Shown here piece after piece: positions 1-8,620 of a DNA stretch of 59,769 nucleotides. Under the pieces are notes generated by a model. The model made no database searches, was not told the DNA's origin, and saw nothing but the letters and a program-made list of their open reading frames with translations. Source of the stretch: Acidilobaceae archaeon. Lineage in GTDB: Archaea; Thermoproteota; Thermoprotei_A; Sulfolobales; Acidilobaceae. The DNA lies in contig JALTZJ010000034.1 in assembly GCA_027046245.1 (NCBI GenBank), positions 1 to 59,769 on the forward strand. Reading direction: 5' to 3'. Within the stretch, counting starts at the first letter, position 1. Each line of letters opens with the position of its first letter. Both the position numbers and the translations under genes were made by a program.

Positions 1-458
1 AGGTGCTAAACCCCGTTCAGCTAGAGTATAGCGTGTTAAGACCCACAATGCTGATCCCAGTGCTCCATACACTCAAATTCAACCAGCACAGGAACAAGCC
101 GATCAAGGTGTTCGAAGTAGGCAATATCGTCAGAAGGAGGGATGGATCAGTCGAGGAGGACCTGGTCCTAGCGATGGGTGTCCTCGACGAAGAGGCAAGC
201 TTCGAGGTGGTGCAGGCACCTCTGTACTCGTTGCTCCAAATACTTGGCGTGGAGTTCTCAGCAGAGCCCGGTGAGGCACCAGGCCTCATGCAGGGGAGGA
301 CAGCGGTACTCAAGCTACCCGACGGGAGTGTACTAGGTAGGATAGGGGAGGTGCACCCAGCACTACTAGAATCTATAGGAATAGAGTATCCGGCGGCATA
401 CGCTGAGGTAAGCATCGGGGTGCTAGCAAAGTGGAAATCCAGGACCTCCGGCCCTTGA
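1..458 (+). CDS. pheT: Phenylalanyl-tRNA synthetase beta subunit, C-terminal part (5' truncated by window)
   Basis: The beta chain of the heterotetrameric phenylalanine tRNA ligase supports charging of tRNA-Phe. The visible part has the conserved C-terminal core of the archaeal/eukaryotic PheT type: 'NPVQLEYSVLRP' near the start, then 'FEVGNIV', 'PGLMQGRTAV', 'GRIGEVHPALLE' and 'GIEYP'. The reading frame is open from the window edge, so the GTG at position 3 is internal and the true start lies upstream. The stop at 456-458 overlaps the next gene by 28 bp, which suggests translational coupling. No frameshift is visible. Confidence 0.95.
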   Translation, partial: VLNPVQLEYSVLRPTMLIPVLHTLKFNQHRNKPIKVFEVGNIVRRRDGSVEEDLVLAMGVLDEEASFEVVQAPLYSLLQILGVEFSAEPGEAPGLMQGRTAVLKLPDGSVLGRIGEVHPALLESIGIEYPAAYAEVSIGVLAKWKSRTSGP

Positions 459-1288
459 GGCCCCTCCCTATTAATCGTGTGGGTTTCCGCGGCATAAGGA
501 AGAGGGCTGTAATCCACACGCCATGGGGCCCTAGAGAGTTAGACCTAACAGTTGATGTCTACGTGGATGTGGATGTGTCGAGGAGAGGAGTCCACCTGTC
601 GAGAAACGTTGAGGCGGTAAGAGACGCCCTTGAAGCCGTGGGTAAGGGGGCAGGAAGCCTCGAAGAACTAATGGGCTCCGTGGCTTCGCTACTCCTAGAG
701 AGGCACAATTATGCCAAGAGAGCCGTCGCGAGAGCATCCACAGTGATATACGTGCCAATAAAGTATGCTGGGATAGAAGGAGTCGAGCCCGTAGACGCCG
801 CAGTAGAAGTGGAGGCAGGAAGGGACGGCCACAGGCTATGGAGAGTCGAGGCAACAGTACACGGCATGACAGTCTGCCCCAGCGCCCAGGCAACAATAAG
901 CGAGTTAATAGGGCAAGAGAGGGAGGTCAGCCCTAGCCACAGCCAGAAAACGCTCCTGAAGGGCATAGTAGAGACAAGCGAAGTAATGGTAAGGATAGAA
1001 TGGGTAGCAGAGGAATTATTTGCAAGCCTCTCAGCACCAACGTTTACACTACTCAAGAGACCCCAAGAGGCTCGCTTGATCCTTGAGGCTTTCAAGAGGC
1101 CCCGCCTAATAGAAGACGTGGTTAGAGAAGCGGCCTACAGACTAGCTAAGAGGCTTGCGGGCAGGGCGCCAGGCGATTCCAGACTAGTAATAGAAGCCTA
1201 CAGCCTCGAGAGCATTCATCCACACGACGTCTACGCTTTGATAGCGCTCACACTAGAAGAAGCCTTAGAGCTCACCCGAGGAGAGTGA
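431..1288 (+). CDS. mptA: GTP cyclohydrolase MptA (FolE2/COG1469 family)
   Basis: This type IV GTP cyclohydrolase opens and rearranges the GTP ring as the first step of archaeal pterin synthesis; the family uses a metal-bound active site. The 285-residue length fits. Visible signatures are 'HLSRNVEAV' (about 55-63), 'GMTVCPSAQATIS' with the likely catalytic Cys149, 'PSHSQK' with His170, and 'ESIHPHD' near the C-terminus. It starts with GTG inside the 3' end of pheT and its TGA overlaps the GTG of the next gene, so pheT, mptA and the kinase-like gene look co-transcribed. Confidence 0.93.
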   Translation: MEIQDLRPLRPLPINRVGFRGIRKRAVIHTPWGPRELDLTVDVYVDVDVSRRGVHLSRNVEAVRDALEAVGKGAGSLEELMGSVASLLLERHNYAKRAVARASTVIYVPIKYAGIEGVEPVDAAVEVEAGRDGHRLWRVEATVHGMTVCPSAQATISELIGQEREVSPSHSQKTLLKGIVETSEVMVRIEWVAEELFASLSAPTFTLLKRPQEARLILEAFKRPRLIEDVVREAAYRLAKRLAGRAPGDSRLVIEAYSLESIHPHDVYALIALTLEEALELTRGE

Positions 1289-2553
1289 ACCGGGGTATGA
1301 GCAGCGCCCCCGACTGCGAGGCAGCCTCTAGGGATCCCTGGTTCAAGGATTGCCAAAGGGTGACCTGTAGCCTAGACGAAGGCATTGTAGTAGCTAGGGG
1401 GATAGGCTGCCTCGAGCCGACGATGAGCCTGTACACGGAGACAATGGAGCCCGTCGAGGCTCCAGGAGGCCCGCTGAAGGAGCTATTACTAGAGAAAGCC
1501 ACATGGCTCCACGCACCACCTCACGCTATAGCGAATGCCGCTGTGGCTAGCGTTACAAGGAGGAGCGTGATACTCGAGGCAGACGCTCCCCCCTTTGGCA
1601 GGATAGTTATCAAGGTTTTCAAGAGGCCCGGGGGGAGCGCTAGAGAGAAGCTAATACTGGAGGAGCTGAACGGGTTCCCCCTAATACCTAGACTTCTGGC
1701 AGTGTATGAAGCAGAGGGCACGCCATACATGCTAGTTTACGAGGCCTTCGAAGGAGAGCCCCTTGCCTCGGGCTTCATAGAGTCGGGACTTGAAACCCTA
1801 TGGAGCGGGGCGTCTAGGCTGCCGCAGTGTGCAGCCCCGCTAGGCCACTCGCTCGCCGCCCTCCACGCAGCACTAGGAAAACTAGCGGGCCCTATACCGG
1901 CGTCAACGACGGCGGACAAGGCTTTAGTAAATGCATGGATAGAGAGGATAGAGAAGCGTGCAGCCATGATAACAGAGCTTGCCCCAGGAGACGACTCGAT
2001 AGCGGAGGCCGCAGAGACCTTGAGGTGGCTAGCGGGCGAATGGAGAAGAGCAGTTAATGCGCTCATAGGCAGTAAAGTGCAGCTGACACACGGAGATCTA
2101 CACCTATACCAGGTCTATGCCGGTCCGGGCTGCAGGATTTTCTTCACGGACTTCGAGGGAGAACCCCTGAAGCAGCCTGGCTCCACGTGGGACCCGGAGG
2201 GAAGGGAGCGCGATCTAGCAGCTCTAAAGAGGAGTATAACCTACGCAGCGGCCCTAGCGGCTGAAAGAGCCACAGGAGCGGGCCTGGAGGAGTCGGCTAG
2301 GACCGCCCTCGAGGAACCGCTGGCCTCATGGACCGAGAAGGTCTTCGCTGCTATAAGGAAGGCGTATGAGGAGGCGTGGGCTACCTTAATGGGGGCCCGG
2401 GAGCCTGTTATAATGGAGGAGGGGCTCCGTTTCTGGATCCTGGAAAGGCTTAGCTACGAGCTAGTATATGAGTTAGCATACGCTACTGGCTACCACTATG
2501 TACCACTCTGGAGCCTATTAAAAAACCCTGATAGCTACGCTCCTTCCCCCTAG
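1285..2553 (+). CDS. Maltokinase-like / aminoglycoside-phosphotransferase-fold sugar kinase
   Basis: A 422-residue protein of the kinase-like (APH) fold. The catalytic loop 'HGDLHLYQVY' is followed by the metal-binding 'FTDFEGEPLKQ', the form typical of maltokinases and of the kinase part of trehalose-synthase fusions; an upstream 'VIKVFKR' may hold the ATP-binding lysine. By family it would phosphorylate maltose or a related sugar with ATP. No trehalose synthase or maltosyltransferase lies next to it, so the substrate is unproven. GTG 1285 overlaps the mptA stop; ATG 1297 is an alternative start. Confidence 0.75.
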   Translation: MNRGMSSAPDCEAASRDPWFKDCQRVTCSLDEGIVVARGIGCLEPTMSLYTETMEPVEAPGGPLKELLLEKATWLHAPPHAIANAAVASVTRRSVILEADAPPFGRIVIKVFKRPGGSAREKLILEELNGFPLIPRLLAVYEAEGTPYMLVYEAFEGEPLASGFIESGLETLWSGASRLPQCAAPLGHSLAALHAALGKLAGPIPASTTADKALVNAWIERIEKRAAMITELAPGDDSIAEAAETLRWLAGEWRRAVNALIGSKVQLTHGDLHLYQVYAGPGCRIFFTDFEGEPLKQPGSTWDPEGRERDLAALKRSITYAAALAAERATGAGLEESARTALEEPLASWTEKVFAAIRKAYEEAWATLMGAREPVIMEEGLRFWILERLSYELVYELAYATGYHYVPLWSLLKNPDSYAPSP

Positions 2554-2572
2554 TTATTCTTAAGGAGAGGCG

Positions 2573-2875
2573 TTAGACGACGAAGATCAGGATCAGGGCT
2601 ATTAGTAGCCCGTAAATGGCGATACCCTCACCCAGCACGACGAATAGCAGGGTTGTACCGAATAGCTCCCTCTTCTCCGCAACAGCGCTTATAGCGCTGG
2701 CGCCTGCTACTGCTACTGCGTAGCCTCCTCCAATGCCTGCAAGACCTACAGCCAAGCCGGCTCCAATAGCCTTGGCTAGGGTGGTTATGCCCTCATCGGT
2801 TATCTGCGCGCTTGCGCTAACTGCCAGCAGGGCAGCGACGGCTAGCACAGCTAGTAGGGCCTGCACTGCCTTCAC
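2573..2875 (-). CDS. atpK: A-type ATP synthase proteolipid subunit K
   Basis: The rotor-ring (c-type) subunit of the archaeal A1A0 ATP synthase, in the cytoplasmic membrane. The 100 residues hold a cleavable-looking leader (about 1-23), then two hydrophobic helices (about 33-65 and 73-99) rich in small residues ('GAGLAVGLAGIGGGYAVA'). The ion-binding carboxylate is Glu83 in 'LGEGIAIYG'. The start is GTG with 'GGTGGAG' just upstream, and a TATA box lies about 40 bp before it. No other atp gene is in the window, so the subunit is encoded apart from the rest of the complex. Confidence 0.93.
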   Translation of the reverse strand: MKAVQALLAVLAVAALLAVSASAQITDEGITTLAKAIGAGLAVGLAGIGGGYAVAVAGASAISAVAEKRELFGTTLLFVVLGEGIAIYGLLIALILIFVV

Positions 2876-2911
2876 TGTTCTCCACCGCGAGGGCAGGGGA
2901 GTTGGAGCGGC

Positions 2912-2920
2912 GGTTTAATC
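2912..2920 (-). promoter_or_regulatory. TATA box of atpK
   Basis: On the minus strand the sequence reads GATTAAACC, centred about 42 bp before the GTG start. It predicts a transcript start near 2892 and a leader of about 17 nt that includes the ribosome site. Confidence 0.55.
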
Positions 2921-2955
2921 TGGAACCCGGCGGCTAGCACATGCAGAAGGCCGCT

Positions 2956-2977
2956 GTTACCACTAATCGGTGGTAAC
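2956..2977. repeat. 8-bp perfect hairpin downstream of the priX-like gene
   Basis: GTTACCAC (2956-2963) and GTGGTAAC (2970-2977) are perfect inverted arms around a 6-nt loop. It lies 14 bp past the priX-like stop and upstream of the atpK TATA box. It may end the priX transcript or bind a regulator; no T-tract follows. Confidence 0.5.
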
Positions 2978-2990
2978 CCGGCGGGAGGAT

Positions 2991-3356
2991 CTACTGAATC
3001 CCTAGAACGCGGCTAATAGTGGAGTATAACTCTGGATCCTCCTGCTTTACCCTCTCAAGGCTCCAGGGCCTCCAGCCACCCTCGGAAACCCTGCGTAGAA
3101 CATGGCGAATCCATGACTTGTAGATCTTGCTGCAATTACCGTAGTTGCGGCAGCTAGCCTCGAGGAAAGCGTCTATCACGGCCTCAGCCTCCTCCAGGCT
3201 AAGGCCCTTAACGTTTATAAGATACCTACTAATAACGTAGAGGATAAGCCTGCTCCTACCGTCAGGAACGCCGCGCTCCAAGAGATCCTCTACCCAAGCA
3301 TAACGCTCGCCACCGCTTCTCCTCGACCTGCAACGGCCAACGAGAGACTCGCACAC
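2991..3356 (-). CDS. priX: PriX-like DNA primase noncatalytic subunit
   Basis: Resembles PriX, the third subunit of the crenarchaeal primase PriS-PriL-PriX, thought to help start RNA primer synthesis. The diagnostic stretch is 'GVPDGRSRLILYVISRYL' followed by 'NVKGLSLEEAEAVI' (about residues 29-62), and the C-terminal part is basic and helical. From GTG 3356 it is 121 residues, which seems short. The frame stays open for 31 more codons, up to a TGA at 3450-3452, with coding-like content (Trp, Cys, acidic/basic pattern) but no ATG, GTG or TTG. It could start at a CTG (3434) near the predicted transcript start. It is divergent from tRNA-Gln. Confidence 0.7.
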   Translation of the reverse strand: MCESLVGRCRSRRSGGERYAWVEDLLERGVPDGRSRLILYVISRYLINVKGLSLEEAEAVIDAFLEASCRNYGNCSKIYKSWIRHVLRRVSEGGWRPWSLERVKQEDPELYSTISRVLGIQ

Positions 3357-3461
3357 TCTCCGAAAAAACTCATCCGCAACCCTACTACAGTCTCCATCAC
3401 TGCTGCATGCCTCAACGACAGACTGCCAGCTCAGTTCCCAGGCACCCCCTCACCAACGCAA

Positions 3462-3508
3462 TAACCTGGGGGCAGCGGTAACCCTTAAGAGGCCCGACCC
3501 CCAGGTTA
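3462..3508. promoter_or_regulatory. Dyad-symmetric divergent promoter between tRNA-Gln and the priX-like gene
   Basis: Arms of 11 bp, TAACCTGGGGG (3462-3472) and CCCCCAGGTTA (3498-3508), flank a 25-bp centre that contains the palindrome CTTAAG. Each arm reads as a C-rich element followed by GGTTA on the strand of the gene it faces. The GTTAAA at 3505-3510 is about 28 bp before the tRNA, as expected for its TATA box, and GGTTATT on the minus strand could serve the priX-like gene. Confidence 0.6.
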
Positions 3509-3534
3509 AAGCAGAAACGGGCCGCATGGGGGGT

Positions 3535-3610
3535 AGCCGGGTCGTCTAGCGGCCCAGGATGCGGGGCTCTGGCCCCCGTGACCGGGGTTCGAATCCCCGC
3601 CCGGCTACCA
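3535..3610 (+). tRNA. tRNA-Gln (CTG anticodon)
   Basis: A complete cloverleaf. The 7-bp acceptor stem is AGCCGGG with CCCGGCT, the anticodon stem CGGGG/CCCCG encloses loop CTCTGGC with anticodon CTG at 3569-3571, and the T-arm is CGGGG-TTCGAAT-CCCCG. A73 at 3607 is followed by an encoded CCA (3608-3610). No intron is present. Archaea commonly charge this tRNA with Glu by a non-discriminating GluRS and then amidate it with GatDE; a GluRS gene lies 1.1 kb downstream. Confidence 0.97.
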
Positions 3611-3692
3611 CCCCTTAAACCATGCATTAACGCCCTTCTAATCCTATCGAGAAACTGTTCCGCTAGTCTCACTCACGTGTTCCGGGAGAGGT

Positions 3693-4613
3693 GTGCATCT
3701 GGGGTTGACGCTTCCAGGCGAGCTAAGGAAGCTAGCCTCGATAGTCAAGGGTGAGTGGTGCCTCAACTACGATGCATGCCCTGTAGCCCCCGGGTTAGTG
3801 GTCAACATAGATGGTTATAGTGAGCGTGAAAGCAGGCTCCCATGGATGAGCCTTGCCGACTGGGGCTGGAAGGCTGTAATAGCTGCTGCGAGTGATGTTG
3901 CGGCCTCAGGGGGCAAACCCCTCTCCATATTTTATAGCGTGGGGGTACGCAGTTTTAGAGAATCATTTGAAGTAGCGGAGGGTGTTGCGGCTGCCGCTGA
4001 TTGGATTGGCGTCAGGGTGGCGAAGAGCGATGCCAACCGGGGAGGCGAGGCCTGGATAGATGTAGCCGTTATTGGAGGCACGGCGAGAGCCGTGCCTCGT
4101 AGCGGCGCTGAGCCGGGCGATGTAGTTGTTCAAGCGGGCTATGTAGGGCCGGGAGCTGTAGCGAAGGAGGTGCTATCAAGTGTTATACCACTTGAGGAAG
4201 TGCCTGAAAGCGTCTTGGCCGCCACGCGAAGGCCCCTACCACCTGTGAGGCTAGGCCCGTTCATAGCGGGTTGCAGCGCTACGGCGGCCTCGGATAACAG
4301 TGATGGATGGGGATTCACGTTATCGTTGATAGCTGATGCTAGCAGGGTAGCTATCGACTTGGATACAGTGCTAGTAGATCCAGGCTCAGCTAAAGTTATG
4401 GAGGCACACGGCATCGACCCAGAAACCGGGGGGCTTGCCAGCTGGGAAGACTATAGCATAGCGGTAACGGCTTCAGAAGACTCCGCCGAATGCCTGCTAG
4501 AAGCCTGCAAGCGCCTCTCCATCCCGTGCAGCATTGTCGGCAGAGTTGAGAGGGGCAGGGGCGTATTCCTTAGAGGAAGACAGATCGAGATTGGGGGGTG
4601 GAAGAGCCTCTAG
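3693..4613 (+). CDS. thiL: Thiamine-monophosphate kinase
   Basis: ThiL phosphorylates thiamine monophosphate to the active diphosphate with ATP. It belongs to the AIR-synthase/PurM superfamily. Visible are the N-terminal metal/ATP acid in 'VNIDGYSE', the helix 'GWKAVIAAASDVAASGGKP' (the family's 'SDIAAMG' element), a mid-protein 'KSDANRGG', and the C-terminal 'ASDNSDGW' motif. The length of 306 fits. GTG 3693 follows 'GGGAGAGGT'; TTG 3705 is an alternative start. It lies between tRNA-Gln and gltX on the same strand. Confidence 0.88.
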   Translation: MHLGLTLPGELRKLASIVKGEWCLNYDACPVAPGLVVNIDGYSERESRLPWMSLADWGWKAVIAAASDVAASGGKPLSIFYSVGVRSFRESFEVAEGVAAAADWIGVRVAKSDANRGGEAWIDVAVIGGTARAVPRSGAEPGDVVVQAGYVGPGAVAKEVLSSVIPLEEVPESVLAATRRPLPPVRLGPFIAGCSATAASDNSDGWGFTLSLIADASRVAIDLDTVLVDPGSAKVMEAHGIDPETGGLASWEDYSIAVTASEDSAECLLEACKRLSIPCSIVGRVERGRGVFLRGRQIEIGGWKSL

Positions 4614-4706
4614 ATCTAGATAATCGAGTCCTGTAAGCGGCTAGGGGGTCGAGAAGTATAACGCCGCCCCCCCGACCTACGAGGCTTCTAGGGTGCTAGT
4701 ACAGGG

Positions 4707-6434
4707 ATGACTGGCGGCCTTGAGAGGCTGGTCCGCGGCTATGCCTTAAGGGACGCAGTTAAGCATGGTGGCAGGGCTAGCGTAGGCAGCGTCATGAGCA
4801 TGCTATTGGGCGACCATCCCGAGTTGAGGCCTAGGGCCAGGGAGATAGCTGCAATTGCGCGGAGGATAGTGGATGAAGTGAACAAGCTAGATGCAAGCGA
4901 GCAGAAGAAGCTGCTAGAGGAGGAGTACCCCGAGCTTGCAGGTGAGGCGCCTAAGAAGAAGGAAGAGGAGCATAGGAAGGGCCTTCCCCCCCTGCCTAAC
5001 GCCGTCGAGGGGAAAGTACGGGTCAGGTTCGCTCCTAACCCGGACTTCGTGATTCACATGGGGAACGCTAGGCCCGCCATAATTAATAGTGAATACGCTA
5101 AGATTTACAAAGGCCGTATGGTGCTCCGCTTCGAGGACACCGACCCCAGAACGAAGTCGCCCCTCAAGGAGGCATACGACCTGATAAAGCAGGATCTGAG
5201 ATGGCTAGGAGTGGAGTGGCACGAAGAGTACATACAGAGCCTGCGAATGGACATCTACTATAAGATAGCGAGGGAGATGCTCACTAGAGGCTGCGCATAT
5301 GTAGATACGTGCGGCGAGAGGGGGAGGGAGCTGCTGAGGAGCGGCGAGGGCTACTGCGAGACCAGGGATGCAAGCCCAGAAGAGAACCTTAGCCTCTTCG
5401 ACAAGATGCTAGAAGGACACTACGGGGAGGGGGAAGCCGTAGTAAGGGTAAAGACGGATCCTAGGCACCCCAACCCCAGCATAAGAGACTGGGTGGCCCT
5501 ACGCATCATAGACACGGAGCGGTACCCCCACCCATTAGTCGGCAGCAAATACAGGGTGTGGCCAACCTACAACTTCGCTGTGAGCGTCGACGACCACCTA
5601 ATGGGTATAACCCATGTATTGAGGGGCAAGGAGCACGCGCTCAACACGGAGAAACAGTTATACGTTTATAAATGCATGGGCTGGGAACCACCGGTCTTCA
5701 TACACTTTGGCAGGCTAAAGCTGGAGGGATTCATACTAAGCAAGAGCAAGATAAGAGAGCTACTCGAGAAACAACACGACAAGTTCATGGGGTACGATGA
5801 TCCCAGATTCGGCACGATAGCGGGCCTCCGGCGCCGCGGAATACTAGCAGAGGCTATAAGGCAGGTCATACTAGAGGTGGGCGTCAAACCGGGCGACGCC
5901 ACTATAAGCTGGGCCAACCTAGCAGCTGTAAATAGAAAGCTGCTAGACGAGCGTGCTGATAGGATCATGTATGTCGATAACCCAGTAGAGCTAAGACTCG
6001 AGGCGCCCAGCTGCGTCGAAGCCGAGATACCCTTCCACCCGAGTAGGCCGGCTAGGAAGAGGAAGCTAAGGGTATGCCCGGGCGATGGAGTATTAATCGA
6101 GAAGAACGACGCCAGCAGCGGCGAGCTGAGGCTGATGGGCTTAGGCAACTTCAGAGTCGACACGGGCGAAAACCTTCTATCTATGGTAGAGGATCAGAGC
6201 CTAGACTACGCGAGGAGCAAGAGGGTCCCTATCGTTCAATGGGTTCCCGCGAGCGATGCTGTCCCTGTGAAGGTGCTAGAGCCTCAAGGGCTAGAGTTAA
6301 TCGTTCACAACGGTTATGCGGAGCCGGCGATAAGAGGGTACAGTGTAGACTCGAAACTGCAGTTCATCCGCTTCGGCTTCATAAGGATCGACGAGCCCGG
6401 TAGGGAGCCGGTAGCTATCTACGCTCACAAGTAA
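4707..6434 (+). CDS. gltX: Glutamyl-tRNA synthetase, archaeal type
   Basis: Class I synthetase that attaches Glu to tRNA-Glu and, in archaea, usually also to tRNA-Gln. The 575-residue protein has the archaeal/eukaryotic layout: a helical N-terminal extension (about 1-100), a Rossmann catalytic domain with the HIGH-type motif 'VIHMGNAR' (117-120 in the core), 'LRFEDTDPR', the KMSKS-type 'ILSKSK' near 348, and a beta-barrel anticodon-binding C-terminus. ATG 4707 is a clear start. It is about 90 bp after thiL on the same strand. Confidence 0.95.
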   Translation: MTGGLERLVRGYALRDAVKHGGRASVGSVMSMLLGDHPELRPRAREIAAIARRIVDEVNKLDASEQKKLLEEEYPELAGEAPKKKEEEHRKGLPPLPNAVEGKVRVRFAPNPDFVIHMGNARPAIINSEYAKIYKGRMVLRFEDTDPRTKSPLKEAYDLIKQDLRWLGVEWHEEYIQSLRMDIYYKIAREMLTRGCAYVDTCGERGRELLRSGEGYCETRDASPEENLSLFDKMLEGHYGEGEAVVRVKTDPRHPNPSIRDWVALRIIDTERYPHPLVGSKYRVWPTYNFAVSVDDHLMGITHVLRGKEHALNTEKQLYVYKCMGWEPPVFIHFGRLKLEGFILSKSKIRELLEKQHDKFMGYDDPRFGTIAGLRRRGILAEAIRQVILEVGVKPGDATISWANLAAVNRKLLDERADRIMYVDNPVELRLEAPSCVEAEIPFHPSRPARKRKLRVCPGDGVLIEKNDASSGELRLMGLGNFRVDTGENLLSMVEDQSLDYARSKRVPIVQWVPASDAVPVKVLEPQGLELIVHNGYAEPAIRGYSVDSKLQFIRFGFIRIDEPGREPVAIYAHK

Positions 6435-6435
6435 G

Positions 6436-6447
6436 CATTTAAATAGG
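6436..6447 (+). promoter_or_regulatory. TATA box of trpB2
   Basis: CATTTAAATAGG just after gltX predicts a transcript start near 6467. That rules against start codons at 6447 and 6462 and favours ATG 6504. Confidence 0.6.
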
Positions 6448-6503
6448 TGTACGCTGCCTACATGGGAGTGCGGCCCCAGCGAGGCGAGGGCGATGGAGCG
6501 CCA

Positions 6504-7859
6504 ATGGATTTAACCGGCTTTAGATTCGACCTCTCCCCCTCAGACGTACCCACCTCCTGGTATAACATACTACCTGACCTCCCGGAACCCGTACCTCCAC
6601 CACTAGACCCGCGGACAAGGCAGCCTGTACCCCCCGAGGCCCTGACACGGTTATTTGCCAAGACCCTAGTAGAGCAAGAGGTCAGCACAGAGAGATTCAT
6701 AGAGATGCCTGGCGAGGTCAGGAAGGCGCTGGTAGCGTTCGGTCGCAGGCCAACCCCTCTCTTCCGTGCAATGAACCTTGAGCGGTACCTGAATACGCCG
6801 GCGGAGATCTACTTCAAGTACGAGGGTGTAACCCCTACAGGGAGCCACAAGATAAATACCGCGTTGGCGCAGGCGTTCTACAATAAGCGGGAGGGTATAG
6901 AGAGGCTCGTAACCGAGACTGGAGCGGGTCAGTGGGGCTCGGCCCTAGCAGCGGCAGGGGCATACTTCGGCCTCAAGGTAAGGGTATACATGACTAGGAG
7001 TAGCTACCTAACAAAGCCCTATAGACGCACTCTCATGGAGTTGTTCGGGGCAGAAGTGTACCCTAGCCCTAGTGATAAGACCGAGGTGGGGCGCCGTTTC
7101 CTAGCAGAGGACCCCAATCATCCTGGCAGCCTGGGTATAGCAATAAGCGAGGCCATAGAAGATGTACTCAAAGACGAGAGGGCTAGATACAGTCTCGGCA
7201 GCGTGTTGAACCACGTGCTTCTCCACCAGACAGTCATAGGGCTAGAGGCCATGAGGCAGCTAGACGAAGCTGGAGTATACCCGGATGTTATGATAGGAGC
7301 TGTAGGGGGAGGCAGCAACTTCGCGGGCTTCACATACCCCTTCATAGGTGAGAGACTAAGGGGTAAGAGTGAGACAAGGTTCATAGCGGTAGAGCCCAAG
7401 GCAAGTCCCAGCATGACACGCGGCGTATACACGTACGACTATGGCGACACTGGAGGACTGACACCGCTACTAAAGATGCACACAGTGGGCCATCAGTACA
7501 GGGTGCCGCCCATACATGCAGGAGGACTACGCTACCACGGCGTAGCACCAACACTCAGCATACTCATTAACCACGGCATAGTAGAGCCGGTAGCATACCA
7601 TCAGAGAGAGGTCTTCGAGGCGGCACACTTATTCACTAAGCTAGAGGGCATAGTACCCGCACCCGAGAGCGCTCACGCCGTGAAGGCCGCTATAGATGTA
7701 GCGCTAAAAGCCAAGGAGGAGGGTCGCAGAGTTGTGGTAGCATTCAACCTCAGCGGTCACGGCCTCCTCGACCTGCAAGGCTATCGCGAGTACCTCGACG
7801 GCAAGCTAGTTGATTACGAGCCGGAAAAACTGCCGGTGGAGGAGGGTCCACCGGTCTAG
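6504..7859 (+). CDS. trpB2: Tryptophan synthase beta-like protein TrpB2
   Basis: PLP enzyme of the TrpB2 branch. The family condenses indole with serine or O-phosphoserine and often works without TrpA. The hallmarks are the long N-terminus '[18 protein letters not shown]' specific to TrpB2, the PLP lysine in 'TGSHKINTA', '[10 protein letters not shown]' and the phosphate loop 'GAVGGGSNF'. The frame is open from 6447, but the TATA box at 6436-6447 and the family's usual N-terminus favour ATG 6504 (451 residues). No trpA or other trp gene is nearby, so it stands alone, as is common for trpB2. Confidence 0.93.
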   Translation: MDLTGFRFDLSPSDVPTSWYNILPDLPEPVPPPLDPRTRQPVPPEALTRLFAKTLVEQEVSTERFIEMPGEVRKALVAFGRRPTPLFRAMNLERYLNTPAEIYFKYEGVTPTGSHKINTALAQAFYNKREGIERLVTETGAGQWGSALAAAGAYFGLKVRVYMTRSSYLTKPYRRTLMELFGAEVYPSPSDKTEVGRRFLAEDPNHPGSLGIAISEAIEDVLKDERARYSLGSVLNHVLLHQTVIGLEAMRQLDEAGVYPDVMIGAVGGGSNFAGFTYPFIGERLRGKSETRFIAVEPKASPSMTRGVYTYDYGDTGGLTPLLKMHTVGHQYRVPPIHAGGLRYHGVAPTLSILINHGIVEPVAYHQREVFEAAHLFTKLEGIVPAPESAHAVKAAIDVALKAKEEGRRVVVAFNLSGHGLLDLQGYREYLDGKLVDYEPEKLPVEEGPPV

Positions 7860-7921
7860 CCTCCTTATCGTTCTTGTCCGTACACGGTTCTCTCCTCCTA
7901 GCATCCGGTGTGGGATAACCC

Positions 7922-7928
7922 TTTTAAG
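7922..7928 (+). promoter_or_regulatory. TATA box of the four-gene membrane operon
   Basis: TTTTAAG in the gap after trpB2; the predicted start near 7950 would put 7969-9341 in one transcript. Confidence 0.5.
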
Positions 7929-7968
7929 CCTCCAGCCGCTAAACTAATCTGCCTTGAGGGTGGGCGGC

Positions 7969-8229
7969 GTGAAGAACCCAATAGCGATTTTCCTTATAGT
8001 AGTAGGCTTGGCAATGCTACTGGCAGTATTCTACGCTGGCTACAAGAGCTTTCAGACGTTTACGGTGGAGATCAATGCACAGGGAGACGTAGTCCAGGCG
8101 CTAGCAGAGAACAGCGGCATACTCATCGAGTTGCTAGTCAAGGTAGCGTTCCTAGCGGTAGCCCTAGCCGCGGGGAGCGTGGTGCTAGGCAGGGGAGTAG
8201 ACCTGCTAAAAGGGTGCCCGCAGGGGTAG
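7969..8229 (+). CDS. Small membrane protein, first gene of a four-gene membrane operon
   Basis: Unknown function. It has two hydrophobic segments: the N-terminal 'AIFLIVVGLAMLLAVFYAGY' and a second near 'LLVKVAFLAVALAAGSVVLG', joined by a short polar loop. GTG 7969 was chosen because 'GAGGGTGGG' precedes it and a TATA box (TTTTAAG, 7922-7928) predicts a transcript start near 7950; TTG 7954 and GTG 7960 are in frame but very close to that start. The next gene begins a few bases after its stop, and all four genes of the set are membrane-associated and tightly packed. Confidence 0.75.
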   Translation: MKNPIAIFLIVVGLAMLLAVFYAGYKSFQTFTVEINAQGDVVQALAENSGILIELLVKVAFLAVALAAGSVVLGRGVDLLKGCPQG

Positions 8230-8233
8230 CGTG

Positions 8234-8620
8234 ATGGCTAGAGCCCTACTCCCCTTTCTATCGACGGCTGTAGGCATGCTGCTGCTACTACAGGCAGGCT
8301 ACCCGCTCTATGCATTTGCAGTGGATAGCATGAACGGAGGACTCAATGTCATGTATACCATAGAAGATAATAAACTAGTTGTAATACTTGAATACGGCGT
8401 CAGAGTACCCCTGAAGGAGGCTGTACTGAAGCTTACCACGGACACCGGGAAAGAGTGGAGCTCTAGCGACCCGAGCCTAGAGCCAGGCGAGAAGCTAGTG
8501 CTTGAAATCCCGTTAAGCGAGCTTGAAGACGTAGAAGAGGTTACACTATCTATAGAGGGCAGTATAGCGGGCATCTACAAGGCAGGCCTCCAAATAAATG
8601 CTGGAGGGATCCAAGGTTGA
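8234..8620 (+). CDS. Membrane-anchored or secreted beta-rich protein of the membrane operon
   Basis: Unknown function. One N-terminal hydrophobic segment (about residues 4-30) is followed by about 95 residues that look like a beta-sandwich: alternating hydrophobic strands such as 'NKLVVILEYGVRVPL' and 'EKLVLEIPLSEL', with 'EPGEKLVLEI' like the turn pattern of archaeal surface domains. It would face outside the cell. ATG 8234 is directly preceded by an in-frame GTG at 8231. Its stop overlaps the TTG of the next gene. Confidence 0.7.
   Translation: MARALLPFLSTAVGMLLLLQAGYPLYAFAVDSMNGGLNVMYTIEDNKLVVILEYGVRVPLKEAVLKLTTDTGKEWSSSDPSLEPGEKLVLEIPLSELEDVEEVTLSIEGSIAGIYKAGLQINAGGIQG

Noticed and set aside
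3412-3672. Minus-strand ORF of 86 codons
   Set aside because: It runs across the tRNA-Gln gene; its 'RAGIRTP' string is the usual false translation of a tRNA T-arm.
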